From Gari tellinella (lineage: Eukaryota > Mollusca > Bivalvia > Cardiida > Psammobiidae), in assembly GCA_922989275.2 (NCBI GenBank), contig OV277862.1, forward strand, positions 67,593,832 through 67,657,831: a DNA stretch of 64,000 nucleotides. The letters run 5' to 3'. Below are positions 1 through 11,279 of this stretch, piece after piece (position 1 is the stretch's first letter; each line of letters opens with the position of its first letter). The notes under the pieces are model-generated. The model made no database searches. It had not been told where the DNA came from and was given only the letters and a program-made list of their open reading frames with translations. Position numbers and translations under genes: made by a program.

Positions 1-30
1 CAAGAAACAGGCTATGGAGTAAAGGGTTCA
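1..30. mobile_element. Family A right end, cut by the window edge
   Basis: GAAACAGGCTATGGAGTAAA is the standard right end of family A. Confidence 0.6.
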
Positions 31-195
31 GGCTCTAAATTTCTACAGAACAAAAGTAAGATAGAGTTCTTGTATAGATGTGTTATGCTTTACTTTTGTT
101 CTGCACCATATTTTAGGTTGCAGCTTCACACAATTTTGACTGTGCATGTAGATTGAACCAAATCAGATGCAGTAGAGTATGGCTGAACGGAACTA

Positions 196-401
196 CAGTG
201 AAACCTCGCTATTACGACCACTAAAACAAAGGAAAATTGATCGTATAATAGAGAGGTGGCAGCTTAAAGCAAGATGACAATGAAACAGAAAGCTCCTAAA
301 GGAGCTTTCTGTTTCACTGTCACCTTGCTTTAAGCGGTCACCTATCGTAAACACCCTTTTAATTAACATAATTTAGTGGTCGTAATAGAGAGGTTTTACT
401 G
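196..401. mobile_element. T1 MITE (mariner-like), full length
   Basis: Ends CAGTRAAACCTC...GAGGTTTTACTG, inverted repeats of about 30 bp (on to TTACGACCACTAAA), flanked by TA on both sides. The centre is a core 1-type hairpin (AAAGCAAGRTGA...AGCTCCTAAAGGAGCT...CACCTTGCTTTAAG). Confidence 0.85.
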
Positions 402-403
402 TA

Positions 404-1101
404 CTTCGTTTGCAATATTGAATTGCCTTGTTCACTGTGGTGCAGCGACAATGGTACAAAGGTTGGGGTTTATCACATATTCTATGCTCGGTATAGTCTT
501 GCCAGAAAATCAAGTGAACAATCGTTTTTTACCCTAATTTCTCCGGACCTATGGATTTTTTCTTAAATTTTCTGATTTCTGCTCTTACTTTTAAAACTTA
601 ATTTTTTATACGTTTCTTACTTGGGATTCATTGATCAGAGTGTCAAACAGTTTAGATCCAGACCAGACGCCTTGTAACATGGCATCTGATCTGGATCCAA
701 ATTGTTTGCATTATTGTTTTTAGTGTTATATAAAGCCTGGTAGCGAAAGTGTTAAATATGTGATTCCTAAAATCACGCTTTAAAAGTTGGAAATCTTAGG
801 ATTTTTATGAACAACTTATGCTAGCCCTGCTACCAATATACTTATCCTACTAGCTTGAGAAAGTTTGAACAATTGCAATGAATCTGACAACACTATATTG
901 AGCATAGTGGGATTTCTACAATGGAATCTATAGCGTGGAGCAATCTCCCACTTCTAAACAATTCATAGATTTCTTGACATAATCATGATAATGAATCTTA
1001 AGTCATGAAGTATTTACAAATATGAATACAAATGGTTTGTGGCTCCTCACTGCAGCTTAGTGCAAAATGCTTCAAAATTCTATACATGTACTGCATAAAT
1101 A
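404..1101. other. 3' flank without recognised gene; core 2 hairpin at 640-707
   Basis: AT-rich. A core 2 palindrome (AAACAGTTTAGATCCAGACC... and its complement) sits near 648-702. Near 780-834 a family B-like right end (CTTAGGATTTTTATG...TAGCCCTG) is visible. Nothing else recognised. Confidence 0.6.
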
Positions 1102-1214
1102 CAGTCGAAATTCGATAACTCGTTCAACCTAAGAAAGAACGAGTTATTGAAAACAAATTTATCAAATACTGGTAAGGTCGATTTAAGCAAGTTCGAAGTA
1201 TCGAGTTTTGACTG
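1102..1214. mobile_element. T3 MITE (mariner-like), short form
   Basis: CAGTCGAAATTCGATAACTC at the left and the inverted counterpart ...TCGAGTTTTGACTG at the right, with TA on both sides. It seems to sit in the left arm of a family A copy (CATAAA before, CCTTTTTACGCC after). Confidence 0.75.
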
Positions 1215-1410
1215 TATACCTTTTTACGCCTTAAATTTATTCCTCCACTATGCTGTTTAAGAAATATTTTCTATATCCTAGCAGATAGTAGCTTAAAGCA
1301 GGCTGAAAGTAAAGCAGAATGCACCTTTCTACTTTACAATCAACCTACTTTAGTGGTCAACTGTTTTCAAAACTAGAAACAGGCTATGGGGTAAAGGAGC
1401 TTTTTGATTA
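1215..1410 (+). mobile_element. Family A copy, left end disrupted
   Basis: CTTTTTACGCC, then the 'ATTCCTCCACT' arm, the core 1 hairpin (degraded right arm) and ACTAGAAACAGGCTATGGGG at the right. Confidence 0.7.
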
Positions 1411-1685
1411 ACTGTAGTCTCTATTTACAGGCATCTGCCATTCAACCTGAAAACAAGACTTTATTCAAGGCACACACAAAATTTAAATGGAAATCTAAAA
1501 CTTTTAATGAAGCATTTGGTACAAAGCCACTATAAAAGGACAGCACAATTTATGTTATACATACATCACAATTAATAGTCTTTGATCATCTTGCTCTGTT
1601 CATTTGTAAAACTGATAATAAAAACAAAAATAACTAGATGTCAACAAATTTAGGAGAACATGATCCAGGAGAAAACATCACCAAC

Positions 1686-1855
1686 CAGGGCTGCCATTTC
1701 TCCCTGGATTTTTCCAAAATCTGATGATTTTTATCCTAGCATATGAGGGCTTAAGGTGCATTCTGCTTTACTTTCAACTTGCTTTAAGTATTCGTGCTTG
1801 AAAAATAGAACATTGGAAATCTTGGGTCTTTCAAGATCAACTTATGGCAGCCCTA
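1686..1855. mobile_element. Family B element with 5-6 bp target duplication
   Basis: CAGGGCTGCCATTTCTCC at the left and ATGGCAGCCCT(A) at the right; flanks ACCAAC/ACCAAT. A reduced core 1 arm lies in the middle. Confidence 0.7.
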
Positions 1856-2389
1856 ACCAATAGAAACTGTAAATAAATCATATTTTCAAAACAAGAACTC
1901 ATTGACAGTCTTCCGTGTATTTTGCTGCAGGATAAAAATAATTCAGAATGCTCCTGTCAAACAGTTTGGTTCCTGATCAGATGCAAAATGACAAACAGAT
2001 GAACTGTCTACACTGTTTGCAGAGGACACGTTTTCTCTACACAGGTACCCTGTTTGTATAAGACAAGTTTATTCTTTACAAGTACAGTGGTTGTAAAGGA
2101 CAGGTAATACTAATAGCTAGTATCCAAAGAGTTAAGTTACGTAAAATGTTACATACAATGTAGTATATGCTAAATTTTCAACAATGTTATAAAATTTCTA
2201 CAAATAAAACTTAACAGTAACGCTATAGCAAATTCAAAATCAAACAAACAGTGCAAGGCACAACAAACCCCATCCAATTGGAAACACGGTTTCCTGCTGA
2301 TCAGGCTATTTTCAATGAAGTTATATATTTGTTATACATGTATTTTGTTGCAATATTTTTTTTACCTTGACCAAATGGCAACCACACAG
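1856..2389. other. 3' flank, nothing recognised
   Basis: AT-rich sequence with a degenerate core 3 trace near 1960-2060; no gene or clear element. Confidence 0.5.
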
Positions 2390-2449
2390 AAAGTAACTGA
2401 TTCTGCTTTACTTTCAACCTGCTTTAAGCAGTACCCTAAGGGTATCTTC

Positions 2450-4411
2450 AACAAGAGCCCCATGGGGCATATGTCGCTCACCTGAGAATAGCTGTACATC
2501 AAAATGGAGATAATGATTTATGTCCAGGACGGGGTCATTTTTTACCCGAGGGGCATAATTTGAACAATCTTAATAGAGGACCTGTAGATGATACTATGTT
2601 CCAAATATCTAAGATCAGGGTACTAGGGTTCTAGACATGAAGATTTTTTTTAAGTTTCCATTGAAAAAATCTATTTTTAGCTCCTGTGACCTACATATGC
2701 AACAGACTGGAACCATTTGAACAAAATAGATAAAGGACATCTAGAAGTAACACCATGCCGAATATCAAAGCTCTGGCTATATTAGCTTCAGAAAAGAAGA
2801 CGTTTGAAAACTGTGACCCCCGGGTGGGGCTAATTTTGACCCCAGGGGCATAATTTGTACAAACTTGATAGAGGACCTGTAGATGATATGCAATCGACCA
2901 GAACCATTTGAACCTTATTGGTATAGGACATCTAAAAGTGTCACCATGCCAGATATCAAAGCTCTGGCCATATTATTTTCAGAGGAGAAGACGTTGGAAA
3001 ATTTCACTATATAACTCTATGTAAAACTGTGACCCCCGGGGCGGGGCCAATTTTGACCCCAGGGGCATAGTTTGTACAAACTTGATAGAGGACCTGTAGA
3101 TGATGCTATGTGACAAATGTCTAAGATCTGGCCCTTGTAGTTTCAGACAAGAAGATTTTTTAAGATTTCCTTATTTTTTCACTTGGTTGCCATGGCAACC
3201 AGAGTTCTACATTGTTTTTAATTCTTTGAACAATTTTGAAACAACTTGACCCAAGGAACATGGTTGAAATCTTTTCAGCAATATATGAGGAGATGTCATT
3301 TGAAGCAATTGTTAAAGACAACAATGACTGTATAAAGTGAAATTATTTTCTTCTGTGGAAGAATAAATTAAAGACATAAAAAGGAATATGTATGCGTTAA
3401 TAGGTTAATAAATATCATTATTTACATTTTCTAAATATAGGAAACTATATGTAAATGAGTGGCAAATTTGGATCCAGATTAGATGCAGCATTATGTGGCA
3501 TCTGACCTGGATCCATACTGTTTATGGCCAAGAATTAATTGTGGACTGATAGACAGAAAGATAAACAAACAAACAAACAGACAGACCAAAAGTAATATGC
3601 CTTGAACTAAGTTGTGCTTGAGCATAAAATAGCAGACATCATAATTTCTGCTATGTATCTCAGTGACCTGAGTTCAGAGCTAGCTTTGGGTCAGTTATGC
3701 AATAAGAGACCGTCTCAGGGAGAACTGACTATTATCATGCTGAACTGTTGTCTGCTCCAAATGTTTGTATGTGAAATATGTAAAAAATAATAACTTATAT
3801 TTTCTAAATATAAGAAAATATGTAAATGAGTGGCAAATAGTTTAGATCCAGATTAGATGCTGCATTATGTGGCATCTGACCTGGATCCAAACTGTTTGCA
3901 AATATAGGTGATTTAGTATAAGGGTGCTTGAAACCCTGCTTAAACCTTCAGTAAAACAGTATAACCTGAATAAAGCGGCAATGAATCCTGCATAAAGCGG
4001 CAATGAAAAAATCCCTATGGTGAATCCCTATGGTCAGTTTTAGTTTTGATATTAACAATTTTGAGAGAGAATCACCAGGAGATACTAAAAAACAAATATC
4101 AAAGCTGTGGGCCTAGCAGTTTTTTACAAGAAGATTGTTTAAAGTTTTTCACTTTTTTAAATAAATTACAATAAGTAGTCCACTTGAAAGTTTCATTTTA
4201 ACAATTTCTGTAGAGAAGCATCCAAGGAACATCATGAGCAGTTTGAATCCGCCCTACAATCTCCGGGTTCAGAGGAGATGTCGTTTGAAGTAAAAGTGAA
4301 CGGACAGACGGACAGACGGACAGACGGACGGACGGACAGACGGACAGACGTACTACGGACAATGAGCGGTCACAATAGCTCACCTTGAGCCTTCGGCTCA
4401 GGTGAGCTAAA
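2450..4411 (+). mobile_element. Family H element, long copy, inside a family A copy
   Basis: Starts ACAAGAGCCCC...CGCTCACCTG and ends with the stem-loop GCTCACCTTGAGCCTTCGGC...CAGGTGAGCTAA. It holds about three diverged units around 'GGGGCATAATTTG...GATAGAGGACCTGTAGATGA', two core 2 insertions (near 3465-3530 and 3835-3900), and (GGACAGAC)n at the 3' end. The flanks (..ATCTTCA / AAATAGAAACAGGCTATG) are two parts of one family A copy. No coding frame; superfamily unknown. Confidence 0.7.
4301..4350. repeat. (GGACAGAC)n microsatellite at the 3' end of family H
   Basis: CGGACAGACGGACAGACGGA and on. The same repeat sits at the same place in the other long H copy (9459-9492). Confidence 0.9.
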
Positions 4412-4887
4412 AATAGAAACAGGCTATGATGGCTTAATCTGCATTACAGTTATCTGTTACACCAGTTCCACAGATTATTCTGATTACTCAGATAACATTC
4501 ACCCCTAAAACATCAAATGGGCAATTCCAGTGTCCAAGTCTAGTCCATTTTTGACTCTATCTAGATTTGTGATTTTTAAAATGTATTTCAAAATGACAGT
4601 ATAGACCCTGATCAAAGAGCTCAGGAGCCCTATGATCTGGGTCTACACTATTTGCTTAGGACAATTTAAGTGTACTCTTCATAGGTACACAGTTTTTAAA
4701 CAAGTATAGGGTTTAATGAATTAACACATTAATAATAAGTCATACTGGCTTCAACAATAGTATAACTATGTTATATAACAAAATGTTTAACAAGTGGTAT
4801 ATGGTGAAAGTTAAGGGAATACTGTAAACACATTCCAAGCTGAGTGATAAGCAACCATTCAAAGAAGAGACTGAGTTCATACACATT
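4412..4887. other. Family A right-end remnant and an inverted family E fragment
   Basis: After the A remnant (to ~4436), 4495-4700 resembles family E in reverse: CACCCCTAAAACATC..., a core 3 remnant (GACCCTGATCAAAGAGCTC), and AAGTGTACTCTTCATAGGTA. Confidence 0.55.
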
Positions 4888-5139
4888 TTAACCCTTTCCC
4901 CCATAGAAGCGACTTTTAGCGTATTTAATTTATTCCTGCGATGAAGAAAATAGTTCCAGTTCATACCCTCATGAACAATTACCATAACAAATATTTTATA
5001 TAGCCTAGCAGATTTTAGCTTAAAGCAGGCTGAAAGTAAAGCAGAATGTGCCTTAAGGCACATTCTGCTTTACTTTCAACCTGCTTTTAGTGGTCACCTG
5101 TCTTCAAAACTAGAAACAGGCTATGAGGTAATGGGTTAA
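4888..5139 (+). mobile_element. Family A MITE, full length (252 bp)
   Basis: TTAACCCTTTCCCCCATAG at the left, GGCTATGAGGTAATGGGTTA at the right, TTAA at both ends, and the complete core 1 hairpin (AAAGCAGGCTGAAAGTAAAG ... CCTTAAGG ... complement). The TTAA target and CCC start suggest a piggyBac-type mobiliser (inference). Confidence 0.9.
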
Positions 5140-5823
5140 AGCCTCTAATTATTCATACACTATTGAACGTATTCTAAGAATTTAAAATTCTTGTTTCTCA
5201 ACCAATCTTTATAATGTTACTACTCATTAGAATCATTTAAAAGAGATAAATTAATGTGTAGTCACAACATAGGGTTTGGTGGAGGAAATATTGGAAATGT
5301 TCATTTTACTCACTATTAGAAGGAAACCTGTGGATCAGTGTCCAATATACGATAAAAAAAATATTGTCGTTAGTCAGATTCTAAAATCCCCAATTATTAT
5401 TTATTTCTCCATCTAATCCTGCCTTGTGACATCTCTTTGGAATCATCTTTTCAAGATTCCAAAGAGATGTCACAAGACAGGATAAGATGGAGAAACCAGA
5501 AGTTAAATGTATTTAAAAGTTTTGATTTACGACCGTTTTTGTCGTACGAGGTAAGATGGGCCCCTGAGTTTCAAAAATAAAATGGTATACAACAATACTG
5601 CTTCTTCAGTGAAAGGTTTTCTCACACAAGACTTGACAATACAGCACTTATAAAACTCTACTCTACTCTATAAATAATACTGGTACCAATAACCTGTAGA
5701 AAGCCCGGACAAGCCATGTTATAAATATTCTAATATAAATAATACCCTTTAAAACCTTAAATAAAAGACTAAACAGATCCACAACACTCAATTTTGATCT
5801 ACATGTACATGTTAATACATAAA
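5140..5823. other. 3' flank with a P-type fragment and a 30-bp-arm palindrome
   Basis: 5210-5275 carries a diverged P palindrome (TTACTACTCATTAGAATCAT ... TGTAGTCACAACATAGG). 5416-5483 is a separate near-perfect hairpin with arms ATCCTGCCTTGTGACATCTC and its complement. Confidence 0.65.
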
Positions 5824-5998
5824 ACAGTAGAACCTCTCTATTACAACCACTGTAAGTGGCTGCTTTAAAGCAAGATAAAAGTACATTCAAGGTAGAAATC
5901 TTCTTAGTATCTTTCTGCTTTTCTTTCATCTTACTTGTCATTTGTCTTTAAAGTCGTCAAATAGACTTCTATTTAGTGGCCGTAAAAGAGCAGAACTA
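5824..5998. mobile_element. T1 MITE, degraded right end
   Basis: CAGTAGAACCTCTCTATTAC at the left, core 1 hairpin with AAAGCAAGATAAAAG, and a decayed right end (TAGTGGCCGTAAAAGAGCAG). Confidence 0.65.
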
Positions 5999-6101
5999 CA
6001 TGCATAGCTCCAGACATGGAACAAGGCTTATTGCTTGTCCCAAAGACAGGTGCCAGCTGAAAGCAAGGTGAACGGAGCTTTCTGGCTTACTTTCACCTTG
6101 C

Positions 6102-6350
6102 AGGGCTGCCATTTCTCCGGATTTTCCTAAATCTCCGGATTTTTCCCAAGTACATGGTAGCTTAAAGCAGGCTAAAAGTAAAGCATAATGCGTGATGCAT
6201 TCTGCTTTACTTACATCCTGCTTTAAGTAGTCACATGTCAACAAGTTAAGAAAAAGGCTATTGGGGTATAGGTACGATTCATAAAATCGCACTTGAAAAA
6301 TTCAAATTTGGAAATCTTAGGATTTTTCATGTCAACTTATGGCAGCCCTG
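6102..6350. mobile_element. Family B element inserted in a T1 copy
   Basis: CAGGGCTGCCATTTCTCCGG ... CTTATGGCAGCCCTG, flanked by ACCTTG on both sides (6096-6101 and 6351-6356). The flanks join to the right arm of a T1 hairpin (TTTCACCTTGCTTTAAGCAG), whose right end finishes at 6428. The element has its own core 1 hairpin in the middle. Confidence 0.85.
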
Positions 6351-6611
6351 ACCTTGCTTTAAGCAGTCACCTGCCTTAAACACCTAAAATTAACATAAAT
6401 CAGTGGTTGTTATAGAGAGGTTACACTGTATATTCAATACTTAAATCTAACCATTTGATGTGATTATTTCTTGTCTATGACTATTTAATATCACAGCTAT
6501 CTATATCTGTAAAAAGTATTCAATTTAAGCATGTCTTGATTTTGATTTTTGTCATTTCAACAAAATGTCATGTTTGATCAACTTATGTTAAGAGGCCATT
6601 CAAAAGAAGAC

Positions 6612-6713
6612 CAACCCATTACTCCATAAATACCATCTTTTTAAGCCTTTTATTTATTCCTCCACTGAAGAAAAAGTGGAGGAAAACAATATATCTATGG
6701 AGTAATGGATTAA
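6612..6713. mobile_element. Miniature family A derivative (102 bp)
   Basis: AACCCATTACTCCATAAATA ... CTATGGAGTAATGGATTAA, with arms TTATTCCTCCACTGAAG joined directly to AAGTGGAGGA; core 1 is missing. Confidence 0.7.
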
Positions 6714-6812
6714 GAAATAGAAACAATATTGCAAAATATGACCCATAACAAAACTCCTATTATCATGTGACACACAAATGTAAAGCTATAACAATTAAAT
6801 AACAAAAACGAA

Positions 6813-6963
6813 TTAACCCTTCTCCTAATAATATAGTATATATCCATGCTGTTGTGAAATCCTAAATCACTGAATCCTGAAGGAGCTGTCTGATCTGGGT
6901 CTGCACTGTTTTCGTATAGGATGTCCGCATTTTTATATGGGTATTTAGCTGGACAAGGGTTAA
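6813..6963. mobile_element. Family E/D-like TTAA element, 151 bp
   Basis: TTAACCCTTCTCCTAATAAT ... TATTTAGCTGGACAAGGGTTAA with a degenerate core 3 (CTGATCTGGGTCTGCACTG). Confidence 0.6.
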
Positions 6964-7618
6964 TACTGCTGGATAAATAAACCATTTTGAAACTTCATAT
7001 GGCACTACACTATTTTAACAGAAAAATCACAGGAAAACGCTGATCACATATATTTTAAAACATTCTTTTTTTTTTTTTTTTACATAATTGGCATTCAAAA
7101 GATCCATTAACATATACATATATTTGTTAAAAACACACACAAAAAACATTTTTGAGAAGTCTTGCTAGCTTTCTATTTTGGCACAGACCTTATATCGACA
7201 GTGCTACTGTTGGTATTAGACACATAACAAATAGATAGATTTTATTCAGAAAAAAAATGGCAAATATTGCCCAACTTTACCACAGATTAACATAACATTG
7301 TTATTTTTTACATGGTCAATGGCGGCATTCAAAATATACATGTACATTATTTATCATAATCTCCATAACCTGTAGCATATTGAAAGTAAAGCAGAATGTA
7401 TCTTAAAACATTCTACTTTACTTTCAGCCTGCTTTAAGCTACCTTCTGCTAGAATAAAGGAAATATTTTTTTATGTTTCAAATTTATTACTGTATAAATA
7501 CCATAAATGATAAATGAAATTGATTTACGGGTAGGTGATTTGCACATATGGATTATAAGTTCTGTGTGTGTTTTTATGCAAGACATTTGGGTATGTGAGA
7601 AGTGGTTATGTTGATGTG
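6964..7618. other. 3' flank; poly-T run and a family A fragment
   Basis: A T run at ~7066-7081 and a family A fragment (core 1 hairpin plus TACCTTCTGCTAGAATA) at ~7378-7480. No gene recognised. Confidence 0.6.
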
Positions 7619-8374
7619 TTAACCTATTCAACCCTAGCAACAATACTCATCCTTTACAAATAGTGTACCTGTGAAGAGTACACTTGTCCTGTGCAAACAG
7701 TGTACACCCTGATCAGAGGGCTCCTGATGGAACCCTCTGATCAGGGTCTGCACCCTTTTTTAATTTGCAATATATTGCTAAAATCAACCCTAAATAGTCA
7801 ACAAGAGGGCCATGGCCCTTAATTCGCTCACCTGAGGACATTGAAGTTTGTACCTAAGTTGACTGGGCAAGACAACATTTTAATATAACTATAAATGGAG
7901 TTATCTTCCAGACAAGAAAACATGACAAAAGTGAATTTTGTTGCCAAGCTTATGACCCTTATCCATGACACATCCTCTTATCAAGCTATTTCCATTTCCA
8001 ATAAATGATAATTATTTCACTAGCGTCAACAGAACTGGACTTATTTTCCTGACAATAAAATATGACAAAGGGGACAAACTAAATATTGCTGCCCTTGTGC
8101 ATGGCATTTTCTCTCATCAGTTTCTTTCCATACATAAAATTTCATTACAATAGCATCAGTAGAACTGAAGTTGTCTTCTTGACAAGAAAATATCACAAAG
8201 GGAAATAACTCAAAAAACAATGATGTCAGAGTTATGGCCTTTGCAAATGGCACTTCCTCTCATCAGGCTCTTTCCAAATAGGCAATTTCATTTTACCCAT
8301 TACCCCATAGCATGTTTCTAATTTTGAAAATAGGTGGCCACCTAAAGCAGGTTGAAAGTAAAGCAGAATGTGTC

Positions 8375-8588
8375 TTAACCCTTAGCCTGCCACTCACGAC
8401 TATAGCTTTATATGCAAACAGCTTGGATCCGGATTAGACGCCGAGTAACTCGGCGTCTCATCCGGATCCAAGCTGTTTGACACTCAGACAACATTTTCAG
8501 CAATTTTGAGCAACTTTGAAGCACTTTGAAACTTGAAGCAGACGAGAAATATAGCAGACGACAATTTATTTGGCGGGCTAAGGGTTAA
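8375..8588. mobile_element. Family C MITE inserted at the central TTAA of family A
   Basis: TTAACCCTTAGCCTGCCACT ... TGGCGGGCTAAGGGTTAA with a core 2 hairpin (AACAGCTTGGATCCGGATTA..., loop GAGTAACTC). The flanks are the two arms of core 1 (AAGCAGAATGTGTC | TGCACACTTTGCTTTACTTT), so insertion was at the central TTAA of CCTTAAGG. Confidence 0.88.
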
Positions 8589-9458
8589 TGCACACTTTGC
8601 TTTACTTTTGCATCTTACATTTTCATGACTGTTTAAAGTGGAATTATTGAAAAGACATACAGATAACTCTGACAAAACCAATATTAAACATATGTATAAA
8701 TATGGCATAAGACATAATTACATAACTGTCAGTGGATCACTTCCAGATCCTGTTTCTCTAAGTATGAATCAGACTGAACCATATCTAAACTTTAGCAGAC
8801 AACATGTTCAGCTGATCATGACCAGTTCTGTGATACCCACTACCAGTTCAGAGTTGCATAATATTTGACCTCAGTGGCTAGAACGCTTGGGCTTACCCTT
8901 ACCAGACTGAAATGATGTCTGCTTAAAACCTACTGTATGTGAAAAGTGTACAAAAAAACAATTTAGAAAATGTTAAGTTGGTAAATGAGTGGCAAATAGG
9001 TTGGATCCAGATTAGATGTAGCATTATGATTATGTTGCATCTGATCTGGATCCAAAATGTTTGCAAATATTGGCTATTTGCCCATAGTATATTAAGGGTA
9101 ACTCAGGTAAATACAGTTCTGCCTAAATCAAAAATACTGTAAAACCTGCCTAGAGCAGCACTTAAACTGTGCAGGGTGGTGTCAAATGTGACCCTAGGGA
9201 TTTCATTTTAACAAACTATAGATAGATCCACCAGGAGATTCTACTGTACAAATATCAAAGCTTAGGGCCTAGTAGTTTTGGGCAAGAAGATTTTTTAAAG
9301 ATTTTTGCTTTTTTGCTTTTTCAAGCAGAGTTTGTGCCTTTTTTTCCTTTTTTTTGAACAACTTCTGTAGAGAAGCATCCAAGGAACATCATAAGCAGTT
9401 TGAACTCTCCCTACAATCGGCGGGTTTCAGAGGAGATGTCGTTTGAAGTAAAAGTGAA

Positions 9459-9492
9459 CGGACAGACGGACAGACGGACAGACGGACAGACG
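9459..9492. repeat. (GGACAGAC)n at the 3' end of family H
   Basis: Same octamer and position as at 4301-4350. Confidence 0.9.
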
Positions 9493-9617
9493 TACTACGG
9501 ACGGTGAGCGGTCACAATAGCTCACCTTGAGCCTTTGGCTCAGGTGAGCTAAAAATGGATTAGACTTAATTGGAATTTGGAATTGAACATTACAATTTTG
9601 AAGGGTGAATAAGTTAA

Positions 9618-10041
9618 ACTGTACACAACAAAACACAACTTGATGGTGGATGACTGTACTTCATGATATGAGGTAGATGATTTAATATTTCATTGACTGA
9701 TTGCCTAAGTTTGATAGTCAAAATTGTGTCCATCATGCACTGTCTACACTGTTTGTCATTTTGGAATATATTGTTAAAATCAACCTTTATAACTAATCAA
9801 AATCAGACTAGACTTAATTGGAAATTGGAATTGCCCATTAAAAGTTTCAGGGGTGAATGAGTTTAATGTGTACATCAAACATTAGAAACTGAATTAAAAG
9901 GTTTGATCTGGGACTAAAGTTAGTTGCAAGCTAAAACACATATCAGTATACAATACTCACTATCAAATATGAATAAATGAAGTTCAATGAACTTATGAGA
10001 AAAAGGGTTATAGGATAGAGGGTCATTATTATTCCCCTTTA
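9618..10041. other. Family E right-half fragment
   Basis: 9735-9866 matches the right half of family E (ACACTGTTTGTCATTTTGGA ... AAAAGTTTCAGGGGTGAATG). The rest is unrecognised. Confidence 0.55.
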
Positions 10042-10453
10042 ACCCATTACCAAATAGATATACTTTTTAACCCTTTGAACCCTAGTCCCGCATATTGGCG
10101 GTTTTTTAAACAGTGTGCACGTGAAAAGTACACTTGTCCTATGCAAACAGTGAAGACCCAGATCAGAGGGCTCCAAAAGGAGCCCTCTGATCAGGGTCTT
10201 CACTGTTTGTCATAATTACAAACATTGACAAAAACAACTCTTAAAAGTCAGAAATGGACCAGACTAAAATGGAAATTGGAACATTCCATTTAAAGTTTCA
10301 GGGAGGAAAGAGTTAAGCCTTCAATTTATTCTTCTTCTAAAGCAAGATGAAAGTAAAACAGAAAGCTACTACAGCAGAGTTCTGTGTTACTGTCACCTTA
10401 CATCTTTTAATTAATGTAATTTAGTGGGTTGTAGTAGAGAGGTTTTTACTGTA
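10042..10453. mobile_element. Hybrid element: family A left arm joined to T1 right arm, with D nested
   Basis: Left: AACCCATTACCAAATAGATA (family A end). After the nested D, AGCCTTCAATTTATTCTTC runs into AAAGCAAGATGAAAGTAAAA and a T1 right end (GTAGAGAGGTTTTTACTGTA). The change is at about 10,337-10,345. Confidence 0.6.
10067..10316 (+). mobile_element. Family D MITE, nested in the A arm
   Basis: TTAACCCTTTGAACCCTAGT ... CAGGGAGGAAAGAGTTAA, 250 bp, with a core 3 hairpin (CCAGATCAGAGGGCTCC AAAA GGAGCCCTCTGATCAGGG). Removing it rejoins family A ('CTTTTTAAGCCTT'). Confidence 0.88.
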
Positions 10454-11279
10454 CACATTTATTAAGATGAATAATGTCTTCCGTACTGTAGATTCAAGGG
10501 TTCTGACAATGATATGACAGACTTTCACATACAAATGAAAAGGAATGTATCTTTCAGTGTCAAATACCATAGAAAGTGCATATGCTGTGGGACAAATAAT
10601 TTAAAATTTTGCAACCATCTTGATTTTGCTTAAGGCAAACATATCAGTATTTCAAATCTAAAACGTGGGTTAGGATATGCTTAACTTAAGCGAGACCGAA
10701 ATAATATAATACAATTGTAGAAATAAAGTTAAGTTTGAGTTTAGTGAGTTGAGATATCGAAGTTTGACTGTACATATGTGTATGTGTAGTGCTTACATAC
10801 TGCGCATAAATATATATGTTTGTATCATGTAACACAAGGGAACTGAAACACATGAAAACTAAATTTAAAATCAGAGACAGAAAACTTGGGCAGTGAAATA
10901 TTTCCGAAGAATGAAAATATTGATGATTATACATAATGGCGTACAGTCATCTTGTGCTGACCTATCATTCATTTAAACATTTCTTTTAGTGTCTCAGACA
11001 GAGGGATGTTGATGACAGATGACAGCTTAAAGCAATCTGAAAGTAAAGCTTACTGGTGGTTGCACCAAACAGACTAAAAGTAAAGCAGAAATCTCCCAAA
11101 GGGAGATTCTGCTTTACTTTAAGTTTATTTGTAGCAATAACCAGCCAAGATGAAGGAAAAACAATCTAACAATCTATGAATATCCCTATAGGACAAAAGC
11201 ATGAAAGGCAGTCCTAAGAAGAATATATAAAAGCTTGAAAATTGGTTCTATAAAAGTTATTGCTAAAAAGCTTCTAAAA
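10454..11279. other. 3' flank; T3 fragment and a core 1-like hairpin
   Basis: ~10,640-10,774 is a truncated T3 (TTGAGATATCGAAGTTTGAC). 11,030-11,130 has a hairpin AAGTAAAGCAGAAATCTCCC / GGGAGATTCTGCTTTACTTT. Confidence 0.6.

Larger units (their letters stand above)
7800..9551 (+). mobile_element. Family H element, long copy, carrying nested A and C elements
   Basis: ACAAGAGGGCCATGGCCCTT ... CGCTCACCTGAG at the left; the terminal stem-loop CTCACCTTGAGCCTTTGGCT...CAGGTGAGCTAAA at the right. It has tandem-like units around 'GACAAGAAAATATGACAAA'. It contains a decayed family A (from ~8292) that itself contains family C, plus a core 2 element near 8985-9065. Confidence 0.7.
7619..9617. mobile_element. 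Family E TTAA element split by a family H insertion
   Basis: TTAACCTATTCAACCCTAGC at the left and GGGTGAATAAGTTAA at the right. Core 3 (CCTGATCAGAGGGCTCC ... GGGTCTGCAC) is at about 7700-7755. The halves join at AAATAGTC / AAAATGGATTAGACTTAATT, a junction continuous in other E copies. Confidence 0.8.

Noticed and set aside
4198..4383. Frame reading SVCPSVRLSVCPSV (also at 9,427)
   Set aside because: It is the (GGACAGAC)n microsatellite of family H translated; not a gene.
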